The position numbers and the translations under genes are program-made. A stretch of 64,000 bases of DNA, taken from contig NZ_JAVIZX010000001.1 of the NCBI RefSeq assembly GCF_031453675.1, positions 248,001 through 312,000 on the forward strand, given 5' to 3'. The stretch comes from Paracidovorax wautersii. GTDB lineage: Bacteria; Pseudomonadota; Gammaproteobacteria; Burkholderiales; Burkholderiaceae_C. The notes beneath the pieces were generated by a model that did not search any database, was not told where the DNA came from, and saw only the letters and a program-made list of their open reading frames with translations. Below are positions 48,689 through 57,143 of the stretch, piece by piece. Within the stretch, counting starts at the first letter, position 1. Each line of letters begins with the position of its first letter.

Positions 48689-49159
48689 TCAATGGAATTT
48701 CTGCGGCCGGAAACGGGCCACGCGTGCGGCGCCCGACTGCGCCTTGGTGCGCACGCCCGAGCGGGCTTTGTACCACTGTGGGGTGGCTCCCCGCTTGAGC
48801 CGCCAGTTCTTGCCCGGATGCCGGTAGGCCGGCACGACCGTGCTCTCTCCAGCGCCCACCGAAGAATGCGTGGAGGAGTGGCCGATGGACGTGTCCCAAT
48901 CCTTCTGGAAATCGGACGCCGCCGTGTGCATGGACTGCTCGACGTCGCGGGCCGCGCCCTCGACGGAGTCCTTCATCTTGCGCAACTCGTCCAGCTCCAT
49001 CGAGCGGTTGACCTCGGCCTTCACGTCGGTCACGTAGCGCTGCGCCTTGCCCAGCAGGGTCCCGACGGTACGGGCCACGCGGGGCAGCTTCTCGGGCCCG
49101 ATGACGATCAGCGCCACCGCGCCGATCAGCGCCATCTTGGACAGGCCAATATCAATCAT
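48689..49159 (-). CDS. tatB: Twin-arginine translocase subunit TatB
   Basis: 156-residue protein with the Tat signature: one N-terminal helix ([20 protein letters not shown]) followed by [13 protein letters not shown] and an amphipathic helix. The C-terminal half is a variable basic tail. It follows tatA by 27 bp and precedes tatC. Confidence 0.96.
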   Translation of the reverse strand: MIDIGLSKMALIGAVALIVIGPEKLPRVARTVGTLLGKAQRYVTDVKAEVNRSMELDELRKMKDSVEGAARDVEQSMHTAASDFQKDWDTSIGHSSTHSSVGAGESTVVPAYRHPGKNWRLKRGATPQWYKARSGVRTKAQSGAARVARFRPQKFH

Positions 49160-49186
49160 GGAACAGGCTCAAGGTGCGGAAGGCGA

Positions 49187-49432
49187 TCAGCTCTTTTGCT
49201 TGGCTTCGACGTCGATGGTGGTCTTGTCGGCAGCCGCCTGGTTGGCCACCTGCCCTGCGGGAGGCGTGGGCGTGGCCGTCGTATCGGCGGCCGAGCCGTC
49301 CTTCATGCCGTCCTTGAAGCCCTTGACGGCACCGCCCAGGTCGGAGCCCATGTTCTTGAGCTTCTTGGTGCCGAACACCATCACGACGATCAGCAGAACG
49401 ATCAGCCAGTGCCAAATGGAAAACGAACCCAT
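49187..49432 (-). CDS. tatA: Twin-arginine translocase subunit TatA
   Basis: 81-residue pore-forming subunit. [20 protein letters not shown] then [20 protein letters not shown] are the membrane and amphipathic helices. Start placed at the ATG giving MGSFSIWHW; an upstream ATG would add a non-conserved extension. A MITE-like element lies 124 bp upstream, between tatA and the HIT gene. Confidence 0.96.
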   Translation of the reverse strand: MGSFSIWHWLIVLLIVVMVFGTKKLKNMGSDLGGAVKGFKDGMKDGSAADTTATPTPPAGQVANQAAADKTTIDVEAKQKS

Positions 49433-49556
49433 GGAAAATCTCCTAACGAATACAGAACATTCTAGACCCCGGACATGACGGCCGGACATATCCCTAGCAA
49501 CATCGCGGCTGCGCTGTCACAGCCGGTTGCGGCCCGGCCCTGGCGCCGAGGCCTAA

Positions 49557-49823
49557 GAACGTGTTTACGATCTCGCAGGGGTCGCGTTGGAGCGCAATCG
49601 GAATGAGTGGACGCTTCGGATGCGCCGCATGGGCTCATGCCCATGCAAGCATTCGAGGCGTTCAATCGCCCGATTTCGCTCCAACCCTTCGGGCAGTGGC
49701 GTTTGCGGGCGGTCTGCGGCGTTGCGGCGCTTGCCAATAGCCGAGCTATTGGCAGCGCACCGCGCCTTGCATCCCCTCCCGCAAACGCCGCTGCGTGACC
49801 CCTGCGAGATCGTAAACACGTTC
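49557..49823. mobile_element. MITE-like palindromic element E2
   Basis: 267 bp with perfect 27-bp terminal inverted repeats (49557-49583 and 49797-49823, outer end GAACGTGTTTACGATC), flanked by TAA on both sides, a likely 3-bp target duplication. It has two modules: a hairpin at 49584-49685 (GTTGGAGCGCAATCGG with its near-complement), and a core at 49705-49782 that, inverted, matches element E1. The core is centred on GCCAATAGC/GCTATTGGC. No transposase is encoded. It ends 8 bp from the HIT stop codon. Confidence 0.8.
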
Positions 49824-49831
49824 TAAGGCGC

Positions 49832-50188
49832 TCAGCCCTTCAGCCAGGGACGGGGGCCGCCCATCACATGCAGGTGCAGGTGATGGACTTCCTGGCCGCC
49901 CTCGGTGCCGGTGTTCACCACGATGCGGTAGCCGCCATCGGGATAGGGATTGCAGCCCTGCTCCAGCGCCAGGCGCGGGGCGAGCACCATCATCTTGCCC
50001 AGCAGTGCGGCGTGCACTTCGGTCACGCCGGCCATGGAATGCACATGGGCCTTGGGCACCATCAGGAAGTGCACCGGGGCTGCCGGGTGGATGTCGTGGA
50101 ACGCGAAAACGTCCTCGTCCTCATAGACCTTCTTGGAGGGAATCTGGCCGCGGACGATCTTGCAGAAGAGGCAATCGGGGTCGTGCAT
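49832..50188 (-). CDS. HIT-family (HinT-like) nucleotide-binding protein
   Basis: 118-residue histidine-triad hydrolase. The C-terminal EVHHLHLHVMGG is the catalytic triad; CLFCKIVRGQIPSKKVYEDE and FLMVPKAHVHS are conserved. HinT enzymes hydrolyse AMP-linked amines. The gene belongs to the minus-strand his-tat series; element E2 begins 8 bp beyond its stop. Confidence 0.93.
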   Translation of the reverse strand: MHDPDCLFCKIVRGQIPSKKVYEDEDVFAFHDIHPAAPVHFLMVPKAHVHSMAGVTEVHAALLGKMMVLAPRLALEQGCNPYPDGGYRIVVNTGTEGGQEVHHLHLHVMGGPRPWLKG

Positions 50189-50253
50189 GGGGCGGTGGAG
50201 TGAATGCAGGAAACGACGAGACATGAAAGCGCCGTGCAGGGCGTGCGGCGCTT

Positions 50254-51279
50254 TCAGGGATTGTCGGCGATGTTGACGCTGGGACGCACGCCGACGTCGG
50301 CGCGATGCTTGTGCAGCCATTGCTGGCCGGCCTCCCGGCCCAGGGCGAACAGCTGGCGCACGAAGGGCAGATCGGCGCGCGTCTTACTCGCCGCGCCAAA
50401 GCCGGCCAGCACGGCACCGCCATCTATGCGGTGCATGCGCACGCTCTTGTAGCGTTGGGCATCGAGCTTGCCCTCGGCCAGCAGCCGGCGCACGAATTCG
50501 ATGGCACGCATCTCGGCCAGCAGGCTGGCATTGAAGGTGACCTCGTTCATGCGCTCCATGATCTCGGACGCGTTGTCGGGCACGGTCGGGTGCTCGATGG
50601 GGTTGATCTGCACCAGCAGCACGTCGGCACAGTCGGTCTTGTAGATCAGCGGGTGCAGGGCCGGATTGCCGGAATAGCCGCCGTCCCAGTAGTGCTCGCC
50701 CTCGATCTCGACCGCCTTGAACAGCAGCGGCAGACACGCCGAGGCCATGACCGCGTCGGCACTCAGGCGCTTGCCCGAGAAGATCTCGCCACGCCCCGTG
50801 CGCACGTTGGTGGCGCACACGAACACCTTGGGGCCCCGGGAGGCGGACAGCCCGTCGAAATCGACCTCGCGCTCCAGCAGCCGGCGCAGCGGATTGATGC
50901 CCAGCGGATTGGTCTGGTAGGGCGAGAGCCACTGCGACATCATGCCCAGCAGCGGGTTGGCGCCGGGCAGGGGCACGCCCCACATCAGGCTGCCCAGCGT
51001 GCCCACGCCCTCCCACAGGCGCGTCAGCGTGGCGCGGGCCAGTTCGCACCCGGCGACATGGGCCGCCTCGGCATCGGCGTGGTGCTGCTGGGCGGCCTGG
51101 GCAAACCCGTGCGCCAGCGCCACGGCGTTCATGGCCCCCGCGCTGGTGCCGCTGATGCCGTCGAAGCGGAAGCGGCCGTCTTCCAGCAGCGCGTCCAGCA
51201 CGCCCCAGGTCAGCGCGCCATGCGAGCCGCCTCCCTGCAGCGCCAGGTTGAGCCGCTGCACGTCGTGGGGTTCAGGCAT
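50254..51279 (-). CDS. Patatin-like phospholipase
   Basis: 341-residue patatin-fold lipase. The oxyanion motif GGGSHGALTWG, the nucleophile elbow GTSAG (in ISGTSAGAMNAVALA) and the catalytic dyad partner DGG (in HYWDGGYSGNP) are all intact, so it should be an active serine hydrolase. No signal peptide is apparent. Its ATG lies inside the end of the DUF4870 gene (8-bp overlap), implying translational coupling within the his-tat series. Confidence 0.9.
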   Translation of the reverse strand: MPEPHDVQRLNLALQGGGSHGALTWGVLDALLEDGRFRFDGISGTSAGAMNAVALAHGFAQAAQQHHADAEAAHVAGCELARATLTRLWEGVGTLGSLMWGVPLPGANPLLGMMSQWLSPYQTNPLGINPLRRLLEREVDFDGLSASRGPKVFVCATNVRTGRGEIFSGKRLSADAVMASACLPLLFKAVEIEGEHYWDGGYSGNPALHPLIYKTDCADVLLVQINPIEHPTVPDNASEIMERMNEVTFNASLLAEMRAIEFVRRLLAEGKLDAQRYKSVRMHRIDGGAVLAGFGAASKTRADLPFVRQLFALGREAGQQWLHKHRADVGVRPSVNIADNP

Positions 51280-51649
51280 GGATCGCCCGGCCGTTGCTCA
51301 TGGCCAGCATGCCGCGCAGGATGCGGTAGAGGAACCACAGCGAGATCAGCACCCAGGCGATCCAGCCGGGGATCAGGAACAGCAGCCACAGCGGCGCAGT
51401 GACCAGATAGAGCACGCCGGCCCACAGCACCGAACGGATGCGCCAGGAGAAGTGCGATTCCTGCCAGGTGCCACGGGCGTCGTCGCGCTTGACCAGGTCG
51501 AGGATCAGGGCGATCAACAGCAGCACGATGCTGGGCTGGGCGCTGGGCAGCACCGCGGCCACGGCCACGATCAGGTGCAGCACATAGCTCACCCAGCCGA
51601 TGGTGCGCAGCGATTCGTTGGGTTCCACGTCGATGATGTCGTTGCTCAT
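51272..51649 (-). CDS. DUF4870-like small membrane protein
   Basis: 125-residue protein with three to four hydrophobic segments (about residues 17-38, 40-50, 72-92 and 95-112). The pattern [20 protein letters not shown] and [20 protein letters not shown] fits the DUF4870/YidH-like group of unknown function. Its ATG overlaps the hisE stop (ATGA) and its stop overlaps the patatin start, so three genes are coupled. Confidence 0.85.
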   Translation of the reverse strand: MSNDIIDVEPNESLRTIGWVSYVLHLIVAVAAVLPSAQPSIVLLLIALILDLVKRDDARGTWQESHFSWRIRSVLWAGVLYLVTAPLWLLFLIPGWIAWVLISLWFLYRILRGMLAMSNGRAIHA

Positions 51650-52053
51650 GCGGTTTTCCCTTCTTCGGTGGCCCGGTCGGCGGCTTTGCGCAGCGATTTT
51701 TCCTCGATGCCGCTGGTGCCCTCGCGGCGCTCCAGTTCGGCCACCACATCGGCCGGCGACAGGCCGTAGTGCGCCAGCGCGATCATGGAGTGGAACCACA
51801 GGTCGGCCACCTCGTAGACGATCTTGCCGGCGTCGCCGCCATGGTCGGCGTCCTTGGCGGCCAGGACCACTTCGGTGGCCTCTTCGCCGATCTTCTTGAG
51901 GAAAGCATCCGGCCCCTTGTGCAGCAGGCGCGCGACGTAGCTTTTCTCGGGGTCGCCCCCGTGGGCGGGCTTGCGGCCCTCGATCACGGTGGCCAGGCGC
52001 GCCAGGGCACCTTCCAGGGAGGCGTTGCGGGGGGTATCGGCGGCTGCGCTCAT
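51646..52053 (-). CDS. hisE: Phosphoribosyl-ATP pyrophosphatase
   Basis: 135-residue enzyme for the second step of histidine synthesis. [20 protein letters not shown] and [21 protein letters not shown]-type sequence (quoted in part) carry the metal-binding acidic residues of the MazG-like fold. Separate hisE and hisI, as here, are usual in betaproteobacteria. It starts 5 bp after hisI ends. Confidence 0.95.
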   Translation of the reverse strand: MSAAADTPRNASLEGALARLATVIEGRKPAHGGDPEKSYVARLLHKGPDAFLKKIGEEATEVVLAAKDADHGGDAGKIVYEVADLWFHSMIALAHYGLSPADVVAELERREGTSGIEEKSLRKAADRATEEGKTA

Positions 52054-52058
52054 GGAGG

Positions 52059-52490
52059 TCACTTGTAGATGGATTCGGGGTCTTTCAAGACCGGGTCGAC
52101 GGCCTGCCAGGCGCCGTCCTTCAGCACGCTGAAGAAGCAGCTGTGGCGGCCGGTGTGGCAGGCGATGCCGGGCTCGTGGCCTTGCTGCGTCACCTTGAGC
52201 AGCACGACGTCGTTGTCGCAGTCCAGCCGGATCTCGTGCACGGTCTGCACGTGGCCGGACTCCTCGCCCTTGAACCACAGCTTGCCGCGCGAGCGGCTGA
52301 AGTACACCGCGCGGCCCAGCTCGGCCGTCTTCTGCAGGGCCTCGCGGTCCATCCAGGCGAACATCAGCACATCGCCGGAGCCCTGCTCCTGCGCAATGGC
52401 GGGCACCAGGCCCTGGGCATCCCACTTCACTTCGTCGAGCCAGTTCATCGGAGCATTGTCTTTCATTTGCTGCAGCGCAGCATTACTCAT
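52059..52490 (-). CDS. hisI: Phosphoribosyl-AMP cyclohydrolase
   Basis: 143-residue zinc enzyme for the third step of histidine synthesis. [33 protein letters not shown] and the metal-site [11 protein letters not shown] and [10 protein letters not shown] are conserved. Start uncertain: ATG 52490 gives 14 extra residues compared with ATG 52448 ([10 protein letters not shown]), which is nearer the common N-terminus; neither has a good ribosome site. Repeat copy I lies just upstream. Confidence 0.94.
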   Translation of the reverse strand: MSNAALQQMKDNAPMNWLDEVKWDAQGLVPAIAQEQGSGDVLMFAWMDREALQKTAELGRAVYFSRSRGKLWFKGEESGHVQTVHEIRLDCDNDVVLLKVTQQGHEPGIACHTGRHSCFFSVLKDGAWQAVDPVLKDPESIYK

Positions 52491-52495
52491 TTTTT

Positions 52496-52534
52496 AATAG
52501 CATGGTGCGCTTATTCCATAAGCGCTAGATGCCT
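52496..52534 (+). repeat. Dispersed two-hairpin repeat, copy I
   Basis: AATAGCATGGT followed by a perfect 8-bp stem GCGCTTAT (52507-52514) TCC ATAAGCGC (52518-52525), then TAGATGCCTA. It lies between hisF and hisI, in the orientation opposite to those genes. Confidence 0.75.
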
Positions 52535-52564
52535 ATTTCATTCAAAGGACGCCCTGGGATCCGC

Positions 52565-53344
52565 TCAGCGGCGCACCGGAATGCCGCGCTCGGCCATGCG
52601 GTCCTTGGCCTGGCCGACCGTGAACTCGCCGTAATGGAAGATGCTGGCGGCGAGCACCGCATCGGCGCCGCCCTGCTGCACGCCGTCGGCCAGATGCTCC
52701 AGGTTGCCGACGCCGCCGGAGGCGATCACCGGCACGCTGACCGCGTCGCTCACGGCCCGCGTCAGCTGCAGGTCGAAGCCGGACTTGGTGCCATCGCGGT
52801 CCATGCTGGTCAGCAGGATCTCACCCGCGCCGCGGCGCGCCATCTCGCTGGCCCACTGCACGGCGTCCAGGCCCGTGTTCTTGCGCCCGCCGTGGCTGTA
52901 CACGTCCCAGCCTTCGCCCCGCGCCGCCACGTCGGCGCCCTGGCGGCGCTTGGCGTCGATGGCCACGACGATGCACTGGGCGCCGTACTTGTCCGATGCT
53001 GCATTGATCACATCGGGGTTGGCCAGCGCGGCGGAATTGAAGCTGGTCTTGTCCGCGCCGGCGTTGAGCAGGCGGCGCACATCCTCGACGGTGCGCACAC
53101 CTCCGCCGACGGTCAGGGGAATGAACACCTGGCTGGCGACGGCCTCGATGATGGGCAGGATCAGGTCACGTCCGTCGCTGGTGGCCGTGATGTCCAGAAA
53201 GGTCAGCTCGTCGGCGCCCTGCGCGTTGTAGCGCGCGGCGATCTCGACCGGGTCGCCCGCATCGCGCAGTTCGACGAAATTGACCCCTTTCACCACGCGA
53301 CCGCCGGTCACGTCGAGGCAGGGAATGATGCGCTTGGCCAGCAT
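52565..53344 (-). CDS. hisF: Imidazole glycerol phosphate synthase cyclase subunit
   Basis: 259-residue TIM-barrel that, with HisH, forms imidazole glycerol phosphate and AICAR. The start [20 protein letters not shown] and the catalytic aspartates in PCLDV and [12 protein letters not shown] are diagnostic. GGAG lies 9 bp before the ATG. hisH and hisA are not in the window and no gene on this strand precedes it except the epimerase gene, so it starts or joins the hisF-hisI-hisE run. Confidence 0.96.
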   Translation of the reverse strand: MLAKRIIPCLDVTGGRVVKGVNFVELRDAGDPVEIAARYNAQGADELTFLDITATSDGRDLILPIIEAVASQVFIPLTVGGGVRTVEDVRRLLNAGADKTSFNSAALANPDVINAASDKYGAQCIVVAIDAKRRQGADVAARGEGWDVYSHGGRKNTGLDAVQWASEMARRGAGEILLTSMDRDGTKSGFDLQLTRAVSDAVSVPVIASGGVGNLEHLADGVQQGGADAVLAASIFHYGEFTVGQAKDRMAERGIPVRR

Positions 53345-53378
53345 GGGAGACGCTCCAGAAGAGAGAAAAGACGGGAAA

Positions 53379-54248
53379 TCAGAGAACCTGCAGCTGCTGC
53401 CAGCCCGACCACCGGGCGCCGGGCGCCATGGGCACGGGCTCGTCGATGCAGGCGGCTTCGACGCACAGCATCTGCCGGTAGCCGTCGGCGGGCATGTCCG
53501 GCAACGCCGCGCAAAGGGTGGCGCCGGGGTTCCAGACCACCGTATTACCCCACTCCGGGCTCTGGGCGATCGACAGCCGGCCGCCGCCGGCCTGGTGCAG
53601 TTGCAGGGGAGCCGGCGCGGCGGCAAAGACGCTGTCGTATTCGCCGGCGAAGGTGACCGGCCCGTGCTGCACATCGCGCACATCGGCCACGGTGTCCCAG
53701 CGGGCCTGGCCGTCCAGGCCGTCGAGGCGGGTGCCGCCGATGTCGTCCACGTGCAGATAACCGTGCAGTGCGGCGGTGAAGTCCCATGTGGTGGGACCTG
53801 GGTTGTGCACGGACAGCTCCAGCCGCAGGGTGCCGGCGCCGAGCGTGACCGCCAGCCGCGCGGCAAAGGCATGTTCGGGCCACCAGCGCCGGGTCGCCTC
53901 GCTGTCTTCCAGCAGCAGGCGCAGCGTGGCGCCCTGCTCTCCCTCCTCACCGCCCTCCAGCCGCCACGGCAGGTTGCGCGCGAAGCCATGCTTGGGCAGC
54001 GGCCCGCGCTGGTTGAACTGCGGAAAGCACACCGGCACGCCACCGCGCACGGCGCTGTGCCCGTCGAACAGGCTGCGCGGGCTGAGGAAGAACCGCTCGG
54101 CACCATCGGCCGTGGTCCAGGACAGCACCTGGGCACCTTGCTCGGCCACGATCACCGTGTCTCCGGTGGGCAAGGCCATCTGCCAAGCGGGCTGGCCGTG
54201 GAACGGAATGGAGCGCACGGAAGGCGGCAAGGACAGGGGATCGGGCAT
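53379..54248 (-). CDS. D-hexose-6-phosphate mutarotase (YeaD-like aldose epimerase)
   Basis: 289-residue galactose-mutarotase-fold protein. [40 protein letters not shown] and FARNLPWRL match the YeaD/aldose 1-epimerase-like family, with the catalytic histidine at KHGFAR. It would interconvert alpha and beta anomers of hexose 6-phosphates. It lies 34 bp upstream of hisF on the same strand; a direct link to histidine synthesis is not evident. Confidence 0.9.
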   Translation of the reverse strand: MPDPLSLPPSVRSIPFHGQPAWQMALPTGDTVIVAEQGAQVLSWTTADGAERFFLSPRSLFDGHSAVRGGVPVCFPQFNQRGPLPKHGFARNLPWRLEGGEEGEQGATLRLLLEDSEATRRWWPEHAFAARLAVTLGAGTLRLELSVHNPGPTTWDFTAALHGYLHVDDIGGTRLDGLDGQARWDTVADVRDVQHGPVTFAGEYDSVFAAAPAPLQLHQAGGGRLSIAQSPEWGNTVVWNPGATLCAALPDMPADGYRQMLCVEAACIDEPVPMAPGARWSGWQQLQVL

Positions 54249-54387
54249 GCGGCCATTGTAAAAGCCCGTTGCAATACCGATTGAGGGCCGTCAAGGGGAG
54301 GAACCCGTCTTGCAGGACAATCGCCCCCTTTCCTCTTCCGGCGGGGGAGCCCCGCTCGCGGCGGACGGCCCCGCCAACTGTCTCTCT

Positions 54388-55710
54388 ATGTTGCTTCGCA
54401 AAAGAAAACTGCCGCCGACGCTCGGCATCCTGGTCGCCATGGTGCTGGGCATCGTGATCGGCCACCTCATCCACGCCAATGTGCTGGAGCCCCAGGAAAC
54501 GGCGCGCATCGCAGGCTACATCTCCATCGCTTCCGACGTGTTCCTGCGCCTCATCAAGATGCTGATCGCGCCGCTGGTCTTCTCCACCCTGGTGGTGGGC
54601 ATCGCCCACATGGGGGATGCTTCCTCCGTCGGACGCGTGTTCCTGAAGGCCATGGGCTGGTTTCTGACGGCCTCGCTGATCTCGCTGTTGCTGGGCCTGG
54701 TGCTGGCCAACCTGCTGCAGCCCGGCGCCAGCCTCAACCTGCCGCTGCCGGACGTCGGCCAGTCGGCGCAGCTGGCGACGTCGAAGTTCACCCTGAAGGA
54801 CTTCGTCAACCACCTCGTGCCGCGGTCCTTCGTCGAGGCCATGGCCAACAACGAGATCCTGCAGATCGTGGTGTTCTCGATGTTCTTCGGCATCGCCCTC
54901 GCGGCGCTGGGCGACAAGGCCCACACCCTGGTACGGGGCATCGAGGAGTTGTCGCACGTGATGCTCAAGATCACGGGCTATGTGATGAAGTTCGCGCCGG
55001 TGGCCGTGCTGGCCGCCATGGCCGCCACCGTGGCCGTCAACGGCCTGGGCATTTTGCTGAAGTTCGCCGTGTTCATGGGCGAGTTCTACCTGGCGCTGTT
55101 CGTGCTATGGGGAGTGCTCATCCTGGCGGGCTACGTGGCGCTGCGGCGCCGCGTCTTCAAGCTGCTCAAGGAAATCAAGGAGGCCTTCCTGCTGTCGTTC
55201 GCCACGGCCAGTTCCGAGGCCGCCTATCCCAAGCTGCTCGACGCGCTGGACCGTTTCGGCGTCAAGCGCCGCATTTCCAGCTTCGTGATGCCCATGGGCT
55301 ACTCGTTCAACCTCGACGGATCGATGATCTATTGCACGTTCGCCACGCTGTTCATCGCGCAGGCCTACGGCATCCATCTGCCGCTGGAAACGCAGATCAC
55401 CATGCTGCTGATCCTGATGCTCACGTCCAAGGGCATGGCCGGCGTGCCGCGCGCGTCGCTGGTGGTGATTGCCGCCACGCTGAACCACTTCGACATACCC
55501 GAAGCCGGCCTGCTGCTGATCCTCGGGGTGGACACCTTCCTGGACATGGGGCGCTCTGCCACCAATGCCGTGGGCAACTCGATCGCCGCCGCCGTGGTGG
55601 CCAAGTGGGAGGATGCCCTGCTCTCGGAAGAAGACGCGGCCGTGCACGCCGCCACGCTGGACACCCAGCCCGATCCCGTACCCGCCTCCGCGAACAGCCA
55701 CGCCGGCTGA
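54388..55710 (+). CDS. Dicarboxylate/amino acid:cation symporter (DctA/GltP family)
   Basis: 440-residue member of the SDF family with eight helices and two re-entrant hairpins. KMLIAPLVFSTLVVGIAHMG, the serine-rich hairpin SFATASSEAAYPKLLDALDR and helix-7/8 FNLDGSMIYCTFATLFIAQA and DTFLDMGRSATNAVGNSIAA are present. Imports C4-dicarboxylates or acidic amino acids with H+ or Na+. Start set at ATG 54388; the frame is open from a TTG at 54310 but that adds an unusual low-complexity leader. It converges on galE. Confidence 0.9.
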   Translation: MLLRKRKLPPTLGILVAMVLGIVIGHLIHANVLEPQETARIAGYISIASDVFLRLIKMLIAPLVFSTLVVGIAHMGDASSVGRVFLKAMGWFLTASLISLLLGLVLANLLQPGASLNLPLPDVGQSAQLATSKFTLKDFVNHLVPRSFVEAMANNEILQIVVFSMFFGIALAALGDKAHTLVRGIEELSHVMLKITGYVMKFAPVAVLAAMAATVAVNGLGILLKFAVFMGEFYLALFVLWGVLILAGYVALRRRVFKLLKEIKEAFLLSFATASSEAAYPKLLDALDRFGVKRRISSFVMPMGYSFNLDGSMIYCTFATLFIAQAYGIHLPLETQITMLLILMLTSKGMAGVPRASLVVIAATLNHFDIPEAGLLLILGVDTFLDMGRSATNAVGNSIAAAVVAKWEDALLSEEDAAVHAATLDTQPDPVPASANSHAG

Positions 55711-55720
55711 CGCGCTCCGC

Positions 55721-55745
55721 ACGGGCAGGCCACGGCCCTGCCCGT
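55721..55745. terminator. Hairpin between convergent symporter and galE genes
   Basis: ACGGGCAGG (55721-55729) pairs with CCTGCCCGT (55737-55745), a perfect 9-bp stem. No T-tract follows on either strand, so it is only a candidate terminator. Confidence 0.4.
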
Positions 55746-55796
55746 CACGGCAGGCTCGCGCCGGTGCCGTAGCGGCGGGCGGCCGGACTCTGTGGA

Positions 55797-56807
55797 TCAG
55801 GCCAGCGTGCGGGCCGTTCCGTCCTGCCAACGCCAGGCGTCCTGGCACATGCGGTCCAGATCGAGCCGTGCGCGCCAGCTCAGCAGTTGCTCGGCCAGCG
55901 CCGGATCGGCCCAGCACTGGGCGACATCGCCCGGGCGGCGCGCCACGATCTTGTAGGGCACGGGCCGGCCGCTCGCACGCTCAAAGCCGCGCACCATCTC
56001 CAGCACCGACACGGGGCGGCCGGTGCCCAGGTTGACGGTGAGCAGGCCCGGGTTCTCGCGCAGGTAGCGCAGCGCAGCCACATGGCCATCCGCCAGATCG
56101 CAGACATGGATGTAGTCGCGCACGCCCGTACCGTCGGGCGTGGGATAGTCGTCGCCATAGACGCTGAGCGACTCGCGCAGGCCCACGGCCACCTGCGCCA
56201 CGTAGGGCAGCAGGTTGTTGGGCACGTCCTGCGGGTCCTCGCCGATCAGGCCGCTCTCATGCGCCCCCACGGGGTTGAAGTAGCGCAGTCGCGCAATGCG
56301 CCACTGCCCCGGCTCGGCGTGGTCCACATCGGCCAGCACCTGCTCCATCATCAGCTTGGTCCAGCCATAGGGGTTGGTGGCCGACAGCGGGAAATCCTCC
56401 TGGATCGGCAGCGTGGCAGGCTCGCCGTACACCGTGGCGGATGAGGAAAACACCAGCGTGCGCACGCCGGCCGACTGCATGGCCCGCAGCAGCGTCACCG
56501 TACCGGCCACATTGTTGTCGTAGTAACGCAGGGGTTCGCGCACCGACTCGCCCACCGCCTTCAAGGCCGCGAAGTGGATGACGCCTTCGATGGCGTGCTC
56601 CTTAAGCACACGCTCGACCAGCGCGCCGTCTCGCACATCGCCCTCGATCCACTGCGGCGCCTTCCCGGTGATGCGCTCCAAACGCTCGAGCACCGAACGG
56701 CGGCTGTTGCAGAAGTTGTCCAGGATGAGATAAGGGATCTGCGCTTCGGCCAGTGCCACGCAGGTGTGCGAGCCGATGAAGCCTGCGCCGCCTGTTACAA
56801 GAATCAC
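55797..56807 (-). CDS. galE: UDP-glucose/UDP-N-acetylglucosamine 4-epimerase
   Basis: 336-residue short-chain dehydrogenase fold enzyme. The NAD site VTGGAGFIGSHTCVAL, the SSSATVYG serine and the YGWTK catalytic tyrosine-lysine are intact. At the sugar-pocket gate the sequence is GDVAQCWADPALA, with Cys298 where E. coli GalE has Tyr299 (LPAYWAD) and human GALE has Cys307 (known to accept UDP-GlcNAc). It is therefore probably bifunctional and able to make UDP-GalNAc. It is divergent from pelA, whose polysaccharide contains GalNAc; a supply role is inference. Confidence 0.93.
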   Translation of the reverse strand: MILVTGGAGFIGSHTCVALAEAQIPYLILDNFCNSRRSVLERLERITGKAPQWIEGDVRDGALVERVLKEHAIEGVIHFAALKAVGESVREPLRYYDNNVAGTVTLLRAMQSAGVRTLVFSSSATVYGEPATLPIQEDFPLSATNPYGWTKLMMEQVLADVDHAEPGQWRIARLRYFNPVGAHESGLIGEDPQDVPNNLLPYVAQVAVGLRESLSVYGDDYPTPDGTGVRDYIHVCDLADGHVAALRYLRENPGLLTVNLGTGRPVSVLEMVRGFERASGRPVPYKIVARRPGDVAQCWADPALAEQLLSWRARLDLDRMCQDAWRWQDGTARTLA

Positions 56808-57143
56808 GGTATGTCCTTTTCAAGTCAGAGCCGCCGAGTTGCTCGGCCAAGTCGACGGGGATTGTCACCGTTCCGCCACCGGCAAAAGCATGCCGAATGG
56901 CGGAATCCACCTACACTTAGCTGTAACGGCATGCTTCATCATGTACCGTGAACAGATACAATAAAAACAATCGAAGTTTTTGGCCTTATTGTTTTTATCT
57001 ATAGGCCGACTCCGAGACGTATCTCCCCCTGGCAGGTCCCCTGTTCCGCACGGAACGCCGCCACCCGCCAGCTTCGCGCCCACGACACATCCGCACCGAC
57101 GGCGCAGTCCGGCCGGCAACCTTCATCTAGCGTCGAATTTGCT
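56808..57143. promoter_or_regulatory. AT-rich divergent control region between galE and pelA
   Basis: 336 bp without a gene. It contains a perfect 11-bp inverted repeat ATAAAAACAAT (56961-56971) / ATTGTTTTTAT (56988-56998), and a TACAAT box at 56957-56962 that could serve pelA. The AT-rich block stands out sharply from the surrounding GC-rich DNA. The inverted repeat could be a regulator site or an mRNA hairpin; no known FleQ-type site was confidently matched. Confidence 0.5.

Noticed and set aside
54310-54387. TTG-initiated extension of the dicarboxylate symporter
   Set aside because: The extension is low-complexity with no ribosome site, whereas ATG 54388 matches family N-termini. The upstream stretch may hold the promoter instead.
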